The notes: generated from the letters alone by a model not told the origin. A DNA stretch of 64,000 nucleotides from Ctenosaura bakeri (GCA_948474755.1 CAOLHI010000425.1:1-64000); one strand, 5' to 3'. Numbered from the stretch's first letter, positions 1-12,600 are shown. A program made the numbers and translations.

Positions 1-1624
1 ACGACTCCTAGGTGTGCTTGATAGAGTGACATTTATGGCCAATTCCAGTGATGTGACCATCTCAGAAATAATTCCTTTACTGAATAGCATCACTTTTACT
101 CTCCAAAACTTCAAATCAACCTTAGGTTCTGTTGCCCCCTTGGTAAGCCCTGTCCTGGGGTCTACAACTTCGATATAAAATTAATCTAACCCACCAGAGA
201 GGTCACCCGGATGTGCACGTAGGCAATAACGGTCATATGATCGAATGCACTAGGTCAGACCAGTAAACTCCCCAGTCACGTAGCCACAGGAGACCTCATG
301 TTGTGATAACCCATGGTGGACCAAAGGTCATCAACCTTTAAGGAGTCCACTTGAAAGGAGTAAAAGTGTTCCCAGAAAGTTGGGCACTGGAAGCAATAAA
401 ATCTTATCAAATCGATCTCCAGAAACTCACACCACAGCCCCAAAGTGGAGGAAGATCTGTTATTTAGATGACACCTTGTTCTCTTCCGATATCAAAGAAA
501 ATGCCAGGTGTGGAGTTGTTTTTCTTTTCTGTCCCTGTTTGTTTTCCCTGGGAGGGGATTTGCCTTCAAAGTAGATTTTTCCTACAAATAGTTCCCGTTT
601 TTGGGCTAGTTAGGCAAGACAAAGGTGGAGAGGGAAGAAGAGGAGGAAGAAGTATGATGCCTCCTGGTCTTACCAACTGACCAGTCCCCCCTCCTGATAG
701 CTGCGCAATCTCTTCAGTGTCTCTTTGCTGAGCTGCTGTTTGATCACTGCTTCCCAGACCAAGGACTTCAGGAAGAGGTGCAGTATCACCGAGACTACGA
801 ACCCCTCAACAATTCCTCTATCTTATTTCCATTCTTTATTTCTTTTAGCCCTTGAATGCGTGTGTGCGTGTTTGTGTTAGTGCGAGCTATTACTGTTCAA
901 TAAAGTCATTCAAAATTGGACCTTTTGTGTGATTTCTGATTGAGCCTGACCCCATAAAAATTGGGTAAAAGATCTCGCTAGGTTACCCTGCCTCTCACAT
1001 CGCTGTTGCTTGTGCTCTGTTGAGCTTATTTTCCCCATCACTTGGATGGGGAAATCACCCCATCACCCTCTGGGACCTCCAGATTTTCAGGGTAACAGTT
1101 CCATCCAGGGTTTCCGATATGACTTGCTGACATGTCTGAAGAAGTGCTATCAGTTTGTGGAAACAGAAAAACTGTATGCTCTTGGAACTCTCCTGGATCC
1201 CTGCTTCAAAGCCAGTGTCTTTATGAACAAAGAACACACTGTCCAAGTGAAATCAACACTGGCCATGGAAATTTCTGATCTTCGTTTGCAAGCAGATGTC
1301 ACTGAGCTGCAGTCATTACAAGAAAGGCAAAGAGACACCACTCCAGTGTTGTCAGGTGAACCAGAAGGAGTTCATAGCATGTGGAGTCACTATGCTCAAT
1401 TGATGACCCCATCTAGCAGCAGTGAGGACACTTGCACTTTGTCTCCTGAAGATGAACTCAATGCCTACTTGTCAGAACCCCTGCTTCTGCCATCTGCGGA
1501 CATCTTCAAGTACCAGAAGGATAACCAAAAATATCCCAATTTGAGGAAACTGTCCAAAAAGTTCCTAATCACACTGCCATCAAATGTCAGAAAGACTCTT
1601 CAGCACATCAGGTGTCATAGCTGA
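1..1624 (+). pseudogene. hAT (ZBED-like) transposase remnant, 5' truncated by window edge, interrupted by a solo LTR
   Basis: Bases 2-129 read openly (LLGVLDRVTFMANSS...) and the frame resumes at 1098 after a 968-bp insertion, continuing to TGA at 1622-1624. The two parts join smoothly around a GSIQGFRYDLL stretch. The C-terminal part has the hAT dimerisation-region pattern: ELNAYLSEPLLLPSADIFKY then KYPNLRKLSKKFL. In intact hAT transposases this is followed by a block like SERVFSxAG, which is missing here, so the end is truncated or frameshifted. The protein would have been a cut-and-paste transposase acting in the nucleus. The N-terminal BED finger and most of the catalytic core lie left of the window. 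The copy is dead because of the insertion and the lost end. Confidence 0.8.
130..1097 (+). mobile_element. Solo LTR (copy 1) of a TGTTACC...GGTAACA family, inserted in the hAT transposase
   Basis: The insertion begins TGTTGCCCC and ends GGGTAACA, with TG...CA ends. It is flanked by a direct 4-bp duplication GTTC (126-129 and 1098-1101). It shares much of its length with the copy at 26132-27013, including a GAGGTCACCCGGATG block and a CCTGCCTCTCACAT block near the 3' end. A polyadenylation signal AATAAA lies at 899-904. No gag, pol or env sequence adjoins it, so it is a solo LTR left by recombination. A 4-bp duplication fits many class I endogenous retroviruses, but that class assignment is inferred. 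Confidence 0.85.
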
Positions 1625-2149
1625 GAAAAAAATGCAGTAGGCTAGACCCAGAGTGAGTTGGAATGTTGGTGTTTTTGAACAAAAATCTACATTAAAGATT
1701 TCAGCTAAGTTTTTTTGTTTGTTTACATTGCCCTGAAACAGTTCAGGCAAGAACTCTTACAAGTTTAAAAGTAACATGTTTTTGATTGTTCTTAATTTTG
1801 TGGAAAGAATCAAGACTCAGGAGTTTATGTACTTCCTATAGTAGATGAACATGTTAAATTGCATTTGTATCTTCTTAATAAGAAATATATTGGTATGTTT
1901 TCCTGAAAGTGAAAATTATTATTTAATTTCTTTTTCATTAAACAAAGATGTCAAATTCTGCTTCAAAAACACTTTTCAGTAAAAGTGCTTTATTTCCCTT
2001 GCTTTTTAAAGACTTTTTGAAAAAAAAGATTCAAAAGAATCAAGATTCATGAGATTCGTGGATTCCCAGAACCTTCCAGGGATCCGGATCCGGATCCAGA
2101 TTTGGAAAATTCTGGATTCATCCCATCCCTAATTAATTATTTAAAAAAT

Positions 2150-2695
2150 TAGCGTACAACTAAAGTACACTAAATCAATCATCATGTCAAAATATAACTT
2201 GAGAATACCCCTGTAGAATTTAAAGATAATGTAAAAAATAGATTTGCACTACTAAGCCTAATTTGTTGAGAGCCAAAAACAAAACAAAACACTGGACCAA
2301 AGCCAGGGAGATTATGAAGGGTGAAAATACAAAAAGGCATTTCCTGCAGTCAAAAAGCCCCCACAACTTTTAAAGCTTTTACAGATACCACCAACTGCTA
2401 AAAAGATATATAAATGGGTCCTAGAGCAAATCAAACTCCCCCTAGAAGCCAAGATGACAAAACTTAGACTGTCATACTTTCATGATATCAGGAGAAGACA
2501 CAAAACACTAGAAAAACAATAATGCTTGATAATGTAGAAGGCAATAAGGAAAAAGGAAGACCTCATTATAGGTGGGTAGACTCAAGAAAGCTATGGTCTT
2601 AAACTTGGCTGTTGATAATAAACTTGGAGGTCTTTCATTCATAGGGACACAATATGACAAAATTGACTTGATGGCAATTAACAACAACAAAATAC
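2150..2695 (+). mobile_element. RTE-BovB LINE 3' end, decayed
   Basis: The segment 2445-2560 translates to a degraded KMTKLRLSYFHDIRRR, then a GNKEKGRPHYRWVDS-like stretch, which matches the C-terminus of BovB reverse transcriptase (LxYFGHxxRR...GxRxxGRPxxRW). It ends with the conserved tail, a variant of the CATAGGGTCGCCATAAGTCG type (here CATAGGGACACAATATGACA) followed by GACTTGATGGCAATTAACAA. Its 5' part (2150-2300) is also found at 58680-58800 and its 3' part at 60300-60500. Several stops and frameshifts make it non-functional. Confidence 0.65.
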
Positions 2696-2699
2696 CACA

Positions 2700-5250
2700 A
2701 TATGAATACTGCCATTTCACAAAGTACAAATTATGAGTAGGGTTTCACACCCTTAATTACATATTGAAGAACAGCTATTTAACTTTAACCAGAAGAACAA
2801 TCACCCAGCACTACTCCATACCCTGAGATTTCAGGCCCAAACTTGTGACAAGGGGGTATGGGCCACCCTTGATGCCAATGCCTCTGTGAAACAGTGTGGC
2901 ATACTAGCTCGAAGAGGAGGCCTGTGAAAGGGGATAATCTAACAGGATTGTTTACACCTGTGTACACTGGTGTAACCAGTAACACCAGTTGGAGATTCAA
3001 AGATTTTTTTTTTTTTAGGGGAATTAACAATCACACAACACAAGATCCAAGCAATCTCACAATCACAAAAGGCTAGTTGAAGGAAAAGGGAGGAAAAGTT
3101 TGGAGTTTAGGGTGACAAAGTGATGCGGCTCAGATCAAGGGTTCAAAGGTAGTATAAAATGGGAAATGGAGTGGTAGAGTGACTGCCAGTATGCCGAAGT
3201 ACTATGAGCTATCTAGCTCAGATCCAGAGTTTAAATACTTTTTTCTACCCTGAGGGGGAAGGTGTTAATGGCTCTCTGGCAGAATAGGCAATGGGTTCCG
3301 GAATGAGCTAATGGTCTTAGCATTAGATGACAAAGGACTGATGGGAATCATGATAGCTCCTTAATGACAGGACAGGTGTGGGGACAAAAGGAGAGTTTTG
3401 GTGGATAAAGGAAGAAGGTCAAAGACAGTCAGCCTTTCCATGGAAGCAGTTTTGGGCACTATTGTTTCTAAAGGTCAAATCACTGAGGGACATCTGCAAG
3501 TCCATTATCACCTGAGTTTCCATGACTATGACCTAGCTATGCACTGAGGTCCCAATCTGACCTAGGTTTGCAACGCACATGTGAATCCAGTTCCTCTTTG
3601 CCAGCAGGCCTCCAGCCACAGCAGGATATAATTTATATTTCATGCCAATTAATATTTGCCATATCATAATGTCTGTGGAGGTGCAACCTGGTAACAGAAT
3701 GGCCATCCAGAGCTGGAGGAGGAAACATAAATATTTTTCTAAATAAATTTAGCATAAGGTGGAAGAAATGCAAATAAACAGCAGGATTTTGTGGTTATAA
3801 CAGAACACAAGCTACTGATCTGGCTGTCAAATAGTCCCAGCACAGAATAGGAATTGGAAATATTTCCATTGGCAAAGTGAAGTGCAGGCAATCTGACAAT
3901 AAACTAAAAAGCTATCTTTAGGGTACATGCGTCCAAACAGACTCATCTTTTGAAGTGATGGCAATATCATTTGATGGTGTTCGTTCCACCATGATTTTTC
4001 AAAACGGAGGTTTTTGTAATATAACCAGTACTACTCACATCCCACTTTTAGGATTCTTGATTTTAAAAATAACTAAATTAGATTTACAAGAAACTTCTTC
4101 TTTATCTTATTGCTTCATAATTTTCTACATAGGCTTAGGCAGTGGGACCATCAGATATATGGATGATGGTAGTGGTGGTGGTGATGATGATGGTATGGGT
4201 TCATACCTTGAGCTAACTCAAAGAGTTTTTTTAACAGGTAGTCCATTTTCTCCAAGATGGTCATTGAATGGTCTACAGGGATCCAGGTACAAAAATGATT
4301 TTTCCCCATTCTCCTTCCTGTTGCTTTGATAATTGTGTTTAAATGTATTCATCTGGGGAGAGCATTTACAGCTTTCATCAGGTTCTCACAGGGAGCAATG
4401 ACCTTAAGATTAATAACAACTGAATTAAGTAATGGTGTTATAATATTCAATAAATAAACACCAGAATAATTAGTAATCAGATTTCTTCCAATGATCTTCT
4501 AATTTTAGTTTCACTAGTGAAGTATAATTGTGATCGGGATTCCACTAACGACAGGTACAATAAAATGGAACAACACCTTGTAAAAGACAGAACCACTGCC
4601 TATGTTTACACTTTTATGTTGTATAAAGCATAAAAGTTACCTCCATCATATGCATGCATCATATCTTTTCTAGGTATAAACAGGGCTGGCAGATCAGTAG
4701 TTTCCTATTCTATAAGATTGCAGAGCCAGAACAGGAGACCAGGGATCAGACTCTTGTAACATCACAAGAGATGAAGAGATGAGACAGGCAGTAATTGTGG
4801 GGAGGACCATAATGCCTTCTAGGTCAGCTGATTATTGGATCCTGGGTAAAACTTGGCTAGCAAGGCAATGAGGCAACTTAAATCCTGGGTTAGGTAAAAA
4901 CCAGTTTGGAGGAGGCAAAATCTAATCAATCGCTACAGAGGTTGCTGCCTTTCCTTCTCCTCACATGCCATGTAGCCTTTCCTACACCATGCACAACACA
5001 TGAGGTGCTTTTCCAGGCTGTTGGGGCTTTTGGAAGGCTCACCATCTGCATTCAGGAGGTCTATTTTTCCTAACCCTGTCCCACTGCAGCTGAAAGGATC
5101 ATGAATTGTAACAGTAACAGTATTTAATTAAAGGTTTGGAGGAAGGGCTTGGAAGTATAACTAATTATTTTTAAAAGCTAACATTTCAAGCTCTGTTTTC
5201 TAAAAACAAAATCCAAAACTGATCCACCATAGTGGACAGTGCCACTTGAT
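2700..5250. other. Unassigned non-coding stretch
   Basis: No gene or recognised repeat is seen. It contains a T-run at 3006-3018 and a GGT/GAT-rich simple-sequence patch at about 4155-4200 that gives a short chance open frame. The stretch is presumably intron with old, unrecognisable repeats. Confidence 0.5.
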
Positions 5251-5256
5251 TTCTGG

Positions 5257-5430
5257 ACCTACCATATTTGTTGGCATAAGAGACTCATTTCTCCCCCGAA
5301 AAATATTGTTTGAAAATGGGGTGCACCTTACATGCCAGTGTGTCTTATGTACCGGCAAATAGTATTTGCCAATGTATAAATGAGGTGTGTCTCTACACAA
5401 GTGCATCTTGTACGCTGGCAAATACAGTTT
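5257..5430 (+). repeat. Interspersed repeat shared with 59400-59490
   Basis: Both copies start near ATATTTGTKGGCATA, contain a TTTGAAAAYRGGG block, and then a CTTATACGCTGG/CTTGTACGCTGG block. The internal near-repetition of the ACGCTGGCAAATA unit (5350 and 5413) suggests a short palindromic or tandem DNA element. Superfamily not recognised. Confidence 0.5.
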
Positions 5431-5439
5431 CTTCTAACA

Positions 5440-7500
5440 CCTCAATCCAGGCTAGATACATTATGGGAGCTTTAGTGGTGAGAGAAACACCAATATCTGT
5501 GATGGAAACACATATGTGTAGGTTCTGATAGATTTGAAGAGTTCTGAAAACATGTCTTCATTATTTCTCCATTGAATAATAAACCTATTATTCCCATCTC
5601 AAAAAGGGACCACTGAAAAACAAGAGAGATGTATGGTTCTGACGTCTGGAGAAGTACAAGGAAAATCTTAGACAGTGGATGTGCTCAATTTGTTCAGTGA
5701 AGGCTGAGCAAACAGAGTGGTCACAGGAGACATGGAATAATAAGTGTCAGAAAATAGAAACGTAAAATCAAGGGGAGTGTTCATTAACTGAAACACAAAC
5801 AGACATCTCAGTGCTTCCCCCCCCTTTCTAATTATAAAGGGAAGACTGTAAATGGTCACTTGCCTGGTTATACTAAGTTATGAGAATTGCCCTAACATAG
5901 ACAAGCCTTACAGAACTTGAGTCTCCTCACCTCTTTTAGGCCACTTATGAATGAGAGAAGCCTATGGCGATAAATATTTTAACTTTAAAAGTTTGCATTA
6001 CTTTCAGTTATTTTTAAGGCTGATCAACGGGCACTGACTTTTCAGAGCAAGTGCTTCCCTACTTTTAAGATAACCCAACAATGGAGGCAAGCATTTGTGA
6101 GAGCAAAGGGCTTGCAAGCTATTTTGTAAAATACTGGATAATGTATTTCCTTATAAAATGCCAACAAACTGTTTAAATGAGATTATGCTATAAACTAAGA
6201 ATTTCCCCCTAAAAGCAAAAGCAATGCAAAAATGCTCATTACGTAGATTTCATTTTCTGCCCACCTATTTGCATTATCTCTCATGCTGAACAGACAAAAT
6301 TACAAATCTCCTTGAATTTTTTTTATTTCTTAGCATTACAATGGATTTTAATGTAAGCTTCTAACTAATATTTTTTGCTGCTAAGCAGTTCTTTAACAGT
6401 GAAATAAGCAATAAATTAAAACAAGTGTTTTTAAACACAAAAGATTAAAGAAAGCTAATTAATTTTCAGACTTTACAAGCAAAGTCTGTCTCAGGCAGAG
6501 ATTAATCCCTATAAGGATTTCGCTCCCTTCATGAAGAGTCTCAGAATTATCTCTTTCTAATTAGATGTTCTTATAAAGATGTCCCATGAAAATATTAGTA
6601 CATTAAAAAGTACTGCATAGGCAATATGGAAGTTCTACCAGTCAAATATATTCCTTTAGCAAGTCCTTTCATCTGTCATCTGCCACAAAACTAGTTGACA
6701 GCCCAATGGCATTTCATGTACTTCGCAGGAAGGCTCCATTCCTTCTCCTATTACTCTTTTATATTCATATTTCCTAAATAAGCATCTCCAATCCACAATA
6801 TTTATCTCCAGTCCTATACTCACATCAATTATTGTGGTATCTGATAAATTTCTAGTCAGAAAATAAAATTTCTAGTCAGAAGTAAGACCCACTGAATTTC
6901 AGAGGACTCACTCCTAGGTTTCCCTGTATAGTTTCTCCTCCTACAGCTATCACTACAGGCAGGACCATAAGCAAATAAATTACTTTTACTCCACAGGGCT
7001 CTCATCCATACTGGTCTTGGTGTTGATGTTGAAGTTATAGATTGTTCTCAAAGAAACACATCTCTTGGGTGTTAAACGTCTCTCCCCAGAAGTACATACA
7101 TACAAAATTAAAGAAGAGTGAATATATATAATATAGTATGTGCAAGCACCACAGCTTCCAGTGAACATTGTGTAAGAGTCTGTTTTTTGCAAGGCAAAGG
7201 TGTCAAACATAATCCTCAAGGGCTGTATAAGCATCTCTGTCAAAGCACATTGTTAGCAGCTGTACACCCCCATGCTTTGATATGGTCTATTTGGCAAATT
7301 TTAATTGGCATGAAATTAAGTTATATACACATATGGATGAAAGGCCATGTGAAGAAGGAACACTAGCTGGGAAGGTGTACAAAAGTAGGTCATAGGTGAC
7401 CTCAGCATGGCCAGGTCATCAGTTTGATGTGGATTATCTGGGAATGACTGACTGAATGGCTCTAAGCTAATCCTCTCAACTGCCCAACCTCAGAAAACAA
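5440..7500. other. Unassigned AT-rich stretch, apparently repeat-poor
   Basis: No coding signal is seen. Bases 6000-6600 have low complexity bias but no recognised repeat, with several TAATTA/CTAATT motifs. A 15-bp direct repeat (AATTTCTAGTCAGAA) lies at about 6848-6882. Around 6880-6935, a GTAAGACCCACTGAATTTC motif resembles an old amniote repeat known from many reptiles. Confidence 0.45.
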
Positions 7501-7529
7501 ATGGTCAAAAGAAACTGCCCAGGTGCCGT

Positions 7530-9650
7530 GAGCAAACAACAAGACAAGGGTGTCCGCTCTCTCTTCTATTATTTATAACTGTGATGGATATATTGATAAA
7601 CAACATAAAATGAATAATAATATAAGAGGAGTGAAAATAAAGAGGCAAGAGTTTGAAAATTAGAGCCTGTGTCAATGGCACAGTTGTAATGTTGGAGGAA
7701 CTGTTTCGAAGTATTGTTGAACTGAAAAAGGAGAAGTTTCTGGTTTGAAAGTGAATGAGAGTAAAACTAATATTCTAACAAAAATATGTCTAAAAAAGAA
7801 GAAAATGAACTAACACATCTGTTACGCTTCACTGTAAATACTAAGGTAAAGAACCTGGGCATTCAGTTAATAAACAAAGAAACAAAAAAATCAAATATCT
7901 TCAAGAATAATTATAAAAAGACCTGGAAAGAAACAAATAATTACTTTCAAAATTGGAAGAAATTAAAATTATAATTGCTTGGAAGAATCACTTTGATTAA
8001 GATGTCTCTATTGCTATATTTGTAACCAGACCATCCCTATCACAAGCAATGAATCTATTTTTAAGAATAGGGAAAGAAATATATCCCAGTTTATCTGGGA
8101 TGGAAAGAGACCAAGAGTAAAATCAAAATCTTGTATGACACAAGAGAGAGGGGAGGTCTTGGGCCCTTTTTGCACTTTACCTTTTCCTGGTGCTGGGTTG
8201 CAGGGCTCGTGCAGGAAGCCTTTGGGGGAACGCTCTCCCAGGCTGCACTGAGGAGAGGACACGCAATCGGCCCGGCTCCTGAGGGTCTGCACACAAGGTA
8301 AGTGTGCGCAGGGCCCTGGAGTGATGCACGACCACCCAGCATTTTTGGTTTTGAGCTGAAAATGAAAAAATGCATGTGCGGTCCGCATCAGGCCCTTGAG
8401 CATCACGCAAATGTGAATGCGTCGTGTGGACTGCTCCTCACATTTACCCAACGCTCAAGGGGCCATTTCGCTTCAGAAATGCCGTGCGAAAAGGGCATTG
8501 GTTTACCTAACTTAAAACTTTACTTTCACACATGCTGTCTCGAATGATTTTCAGAATGGGCTAAATTGAATAATAACAAATTGCTGGAGTTAGAAGGAGA
8601 AGATTTAATGTTTGGCTAGTACGCATATCTGAGTTACAACAAAGATAAAATTCATAGAAATTTTAACAACTATTTTATCAAAAAAAAACAAAAAAAAAAC
8701 ACTACTAAGGTCTTGGAAAAAGTATAAGACAAGACTATATCCAAAAGCACCATTGTGGCTTTTACTGCATGAGGCATTTTATAATAAGGAAAATATCTTT
8801 CACAGCTGTGGGATAACTTACAATGATCTAATGAAGCTGCATGAGAATACATTAATGTTTCAAATGCAAGTAGAACTGAAGGAGGAGGGATTGGATTGCC
8901 ACTGGTTGCTTTACAAACAGTTAAGGGAAAAATGGAAAATAGAGTTAAAAGAGAATGAGTTTTAGATAAAAAGGATTGAATTTGAAGAAGTACTACTTGA
9001 GAAAGGACAAAAGTAGTTTCCAAAATATATGCCTGTTTGTTAAAATGGGATATGGAAGAAGAGACAGTGAAAGACTTGATGTTTCTATGGGCCTGAGATA
9101 TAGGCCAGACAAAATATAAAGGAAAATGTCTACAACATTTATTTGAGGTGACATTAACCACCTGTAAGATTAGCAAAGATGTATAAGCATTGTAGTGATA
9201 AATGCTGGAAACATTTTTTCTCCTGTGGTGGAACTGCCCCAAGGCTAAGAAATTCTGGAAATACATCTCCAGATAGAGAAATATTAAACATTAAGTTTCA
9301 GATGAAATCAGAGATGTATCTGTTAGGTATGCTGGATGGAAATTTAGAAAGAAATCACGGGAAATTGTTATTCTATATGACAGTTACAGCACATATCATA
9401 TATGCAAAAGAATGGAAGAATCCAGATCCACCAAAAGGGGATGACTGGCTAATAAAGCTCTGTGATTCTGCACAAATAGACAAATTAATAACACTGACAA
9501 GACGAAATTTTCTGAAAAATGTTGTCAAAGATTGGGATTCTCTAATCACCTATCTAAAAAACAGATGGGGAAATTTAGCTATAGTAAGCTTTATAGATTG
9601 AAGAACAAAAGATTTATGAGTTTTGTCTTAAATGATGTAGATTTATCTTT
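7530..9650 (+). mobile_element. L1 LINE ORF2 C-terminal fragment (copy 1)
   Basis: Translation gives TRQGCPL...LLFI at the start, the GxxxSPLLF region of L1 reverse transcriptase. Further on come KILYDTRERGGLGLPNLKLY and, near 9225, WWNCPKAKKFWKYISR, the C-terminal zinc-knuckle region of L1 ORF2. The reading is broken by several stops and frameshifts and by the MITE at 8162-8497. An AT-rich 3' tail follows, with a (GA)n run at 9720-9743. Confidence 0.75.
8162..8497. mobile_element. Harbinger-like MITE (copy A) with TTG target duplication
   Basis: The insertion starts GGCCCTTTTTGCAC and ends GTGCGAAAAGGGCA, so it has terminal inverted repeats. TTG flanks both ends (8159-8161 and 8498-8500). 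Removing it restores the L1 reading ...RERGGLGLPNLK. It is GC- and CpG-richer than the L1 around it. Other copies with the same interior are at 37089-37491, 40798-41217 and 60786-61207. Its ends match those of the large element at 22487-25474. No coding capacity. Confidence 0.8.
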
Positions 9651-9719
9651 TGATGTCTAAGGATAAAGCAATTTGTGAATAGTTAAATGCAGATTATAGT
9701 GCTAGAGGTTATAAAATAC

Positions 9720-9743
9720 AGAGAGAGAGAGAGAGAGAGAGAA
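9720..9743. repeat. (GA)n microsatellite
   Basis: About twelve uninterrupted GA units lie in the 3' sequence of an L1 fragment. Confidence 0.95.
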
Positions 9744-9959
9744 AGAATATTTAACCATAGGAAATAATAGAATCAAAATAACTATATGACTTAAGATAGA
9801 AACAATCTGATTTATATCAAGAAGAGAATATAGATTTGAACCCAAGGGAAGTTAACAAAAGGAAAGTATATAAGAAAAATGCAAATGACTTATGAATGTT
9901 ATTTTAGATGTTGCCAATTTAAGTGTAAGTATCTGAAGTATATGGGTTTTTTGTTCAGT

Positions 9960-12600
9960 TTATATTTCTTGGTAAAATCTTAAAAAAAAGACAATTGAAA
10001 GATAACACAATATGTGGGACAGATGTTTTAGAATACTTGAAGACTCATAACAAGATAAGAGCAGCAGTGATATTCTTGGACATAGAGAAAGCCTTTGATA
10101 ATGTAAATGCATTTTTATATTTGAGATATAAGGATTAATTTTGGTTCTAATTTTATAAATTGGATTAAAGTGATATATTCAATACAATAGGCATGCATTT
10201 TGATACATTGAGATAAAACAAAAACCATGATATACAGGAAAGAACAAGAGAAAGATGTCCTTTATCACTTCTCTTCTTTATATTGACTTTAGAAATACTG
10301 AATAGAGCAATTAGAACAAAAAGATTAAAGTTTGAGATTTTAAAAAGAAATTTTTAAACTAGGAGCTTTTGCAGATGATTTGGTGATAATTTTTTTTACA
10401 GGATTCTACAGAATCTATAGAGCTACTTTTAAAGACTTTGGAAGAATATGGCAATGTAACAGGGTTTAAAGTGAACAAATAAAAAATAACAGTTAAAAAT
10501 ATGACAAAAAATATAGCAAAAGATTTTAAGTGAAAAGTCTGGATATGAAATTGCAAAGAAGGTGCAGAATTTGGGAGTGACTTTTGAAAAAAAGAATTCC
10601 AAACTTTTTTAAAAAAATAATTACAACAAAACATGAACTGAGATTAAGCAAGACTAGAGAGATGGTCAAATACTTTCTCCTCTAGGCTATAAGATGAATG
10701 TTCTGCCTAAAATGCTGCTTTTATTTCAGAGAATCCCTATTTTGATTAATGATATTCCATTTAAGTGTTGGCAAAAAGATTTGTCAAAATTTATTTGAAA
10801 AAGGAAGAAGCCTAGCATTAGGATTAAAGTACTCCAGGATGATAAAGCAAGAGCAAGACTCAGATTGCCAGATTTGAAATTATATTTTTATGCTGCTTGG
10901 ATTTTTTTCCCTAGTTGAAAGATTGTATAACACTACAAAAAGACAAACTTCTTAGTTTGGAAGGTTTTGAGTTAACATTTGGATGGCATGGGTTTTTGCA
11001 ATATGATAAGCTGAAAGCTAACATTGATTTTAAAAATGACTGTTTTAGAGGATTATTATTTAGTATCTGATTTAAATACAAAGATAGATTATGCTCTAAA
11101 ATGCCGTTATGGATTTCCCTACATGAAGCTTTCTTTAAAAGAAAAATAGTTTTTAAAAACGATTGGATAAAATATAAAGACCTATTGATGAAGAGTGAAG
11201 ATCAGATTGCAACAAAGTCACTGGAGCAATTGAAATTAGAAGGTTATGAAACAAGTTTGCATATAGACAGTTAACAGAAAGATTTAAAATGGATAAGAAT
11301 CTTTTTGATTTTGAAAGACATACTTTGGAATGGGCAAACAATTGTGTTTAGAAAATGATCATTTAAAAGCAAAAATGTATAAACTTTTTTAAAAAACTGG
11401 AGATGAAGGAAGTAGTTGTATGGGAAATGATCAGAAGACCATTGTAATCTTGAGGAGGTGTAGGAAGGTCCTGACCCCAGTTTGTCTCTCCATATTTTAA
11501 GTTTCTGTCTGCTACTGCTAAGAATTCTGGGTAATTAAGCATACTGTCTTTTAATTTCTGTCTTTTGCTTTGCTCTTGCAAGGTCAAGGACTTTGAATGC
11601 TCGTTAGTTTGAAAAGTTGCAAATGAGACTTGCTAATGGGCACCAGCTCTTGGCTTGAGACCAACAGCCAAGTAGTACTCTCAAACATTCTATAGACAAT
11701 GGCCAAGTCTCCTGGGCCAGGAGGTATAAATACCCCTGGACTATGCTCTCACATGAGGAGATTAGCATGAGCTGATAGTTGCAGCATGCATATGGGCCAT
11801 CAGAGGGAGGTCTCTTTCACTGCTTTCTGTTTGGGCTTCTGTCAGCAGCCTATTGAAAGAATCTGCTTGGGTGAAAACATCTATCTTTATGTTATCTAGG
11901 CATTATAGGTTTAAGTGGATTTCATCTGTAACTGAACACTGCTTACATGCTTATGCTGTTTAAACTGCTTGTTATTGAATAAATCTGAGACTTTTTCATC
12001 CACAACTGGTGTCTTTTGTTGCTCCAGATCCTCTAAAAAGGACCCCCTTGCCTTTGGTGAACTGGCCAATCACCTTTGGCCAGACAGAAGTTATTAAAGA
12101 TTGTATGATTGTTTGAGTCAACAGAAACAAACAAAGAAAGATTGACTGTTGAAACTTTTGGTATTAGCTGAAATGGATAAACTAACAATTTTGATTAAAG
12201 ATGGTACATGAGTAGATTTTTTAAAATGATTGTGTATATCATAAACCTTTGGGGAAACTTGTCAGCTTTTGGTTTTGAGACTCCTATGTAATCCACTAGT
12301 TTTTGATACTCTGATATTTATATAATGTTTTAGTATAGTAAGAACACTTAGAGAAAGTATGGCATGCAAGTCCACAAGACCTATCCTAAATAGTGTTAGA
12401 AGCTAAGCAATTAGTCTTATATGTTTAGTTGAAGTTTAGTATAGTTTTAGTTTAGTCTTATGTTGCCTAGGATGTGTCTGTATGATTGTTTATATGATCT
12501 TGTTGTTCTAGATTTTTGTTTTTACTCCTTATGTGTAGTTTTACATTTTTAAAATTTTATGTTTTAGTAAAAGTATTTTAAAAAGTAAAGAAGAGAGAAC
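9960..12600 (+). mobile_element. L1 LINE ORF2 and 3' region (copy 2), strongly decayed and split by an LTR-like insertion
   Basis: Recognisable pieces in order are: VIFLDIEKAFDNV (RT motif A region, about 10068-10105), ERTRERCPLSLLFF (about 10240), a degraded FADD equivalent near 10370, KIRLPDLKLYF-like sequence near 10865, and a region near 11270 reading RQLTERFKMDKNLFDFE. The body is full of stops. The insertion at 11438-12085 splits it, and 12091-12600 is an AT-rich 3' untranslated tail. Confidence 0.7.
11438..12085 (+). mobile_element. LTR-like insertion (648 bp) in L1, direct flanks AGAAG
   Basis: The flanks carry AGAAG on both sides (11433-11437, 12086-12090), and removing the insert rejoins the L1. 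Inside, a TATA box (TATAAATA, 11725-11732) is followed about 250 bp later by AATAAA (11978-11983) and a T/GT-rich downstream element. This is the order of U3, R and U5 in an LTR. The ends do not show a clean TG...CA at the duplication boundary, so the exact borders or the class are uncertain. Confidence 0.6.

Larger units (their letters stand above)
1..2131 (+). mobile_element. hAT DNA transposon, 3' portion
   Basis: After the transposase stop comes about 500 bp of AT-rich 3' sequence, then a GAATCC-rich terminal region (about 2036-2131) ending CATCCCATCCCTA. Read in reverse this gives a TAGGGATGGGATGAATCC end, a plausible hAT terminal inverted repeat. A similar TAGGGATGAG...GAATCC start occurs at 17649. 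The left end lies outside the window, so the 8-bp target duplication cannot be checked. Confidence 0.65.

Noticed and set aside
3955..4329. Plus-strand open frame of 124 codons with a GGGDDD stretch
   Set aside because: The glycine/aspartate run comes from a GGT/GAT simple repeat; no other coding sign.
8670..9266. Minus-strand open frame of 198 codons
   Set aside because: It lies antisense over a recognisable L1 ORF2 fragment on the plus strand and shows no domain; it is a composition shadow.
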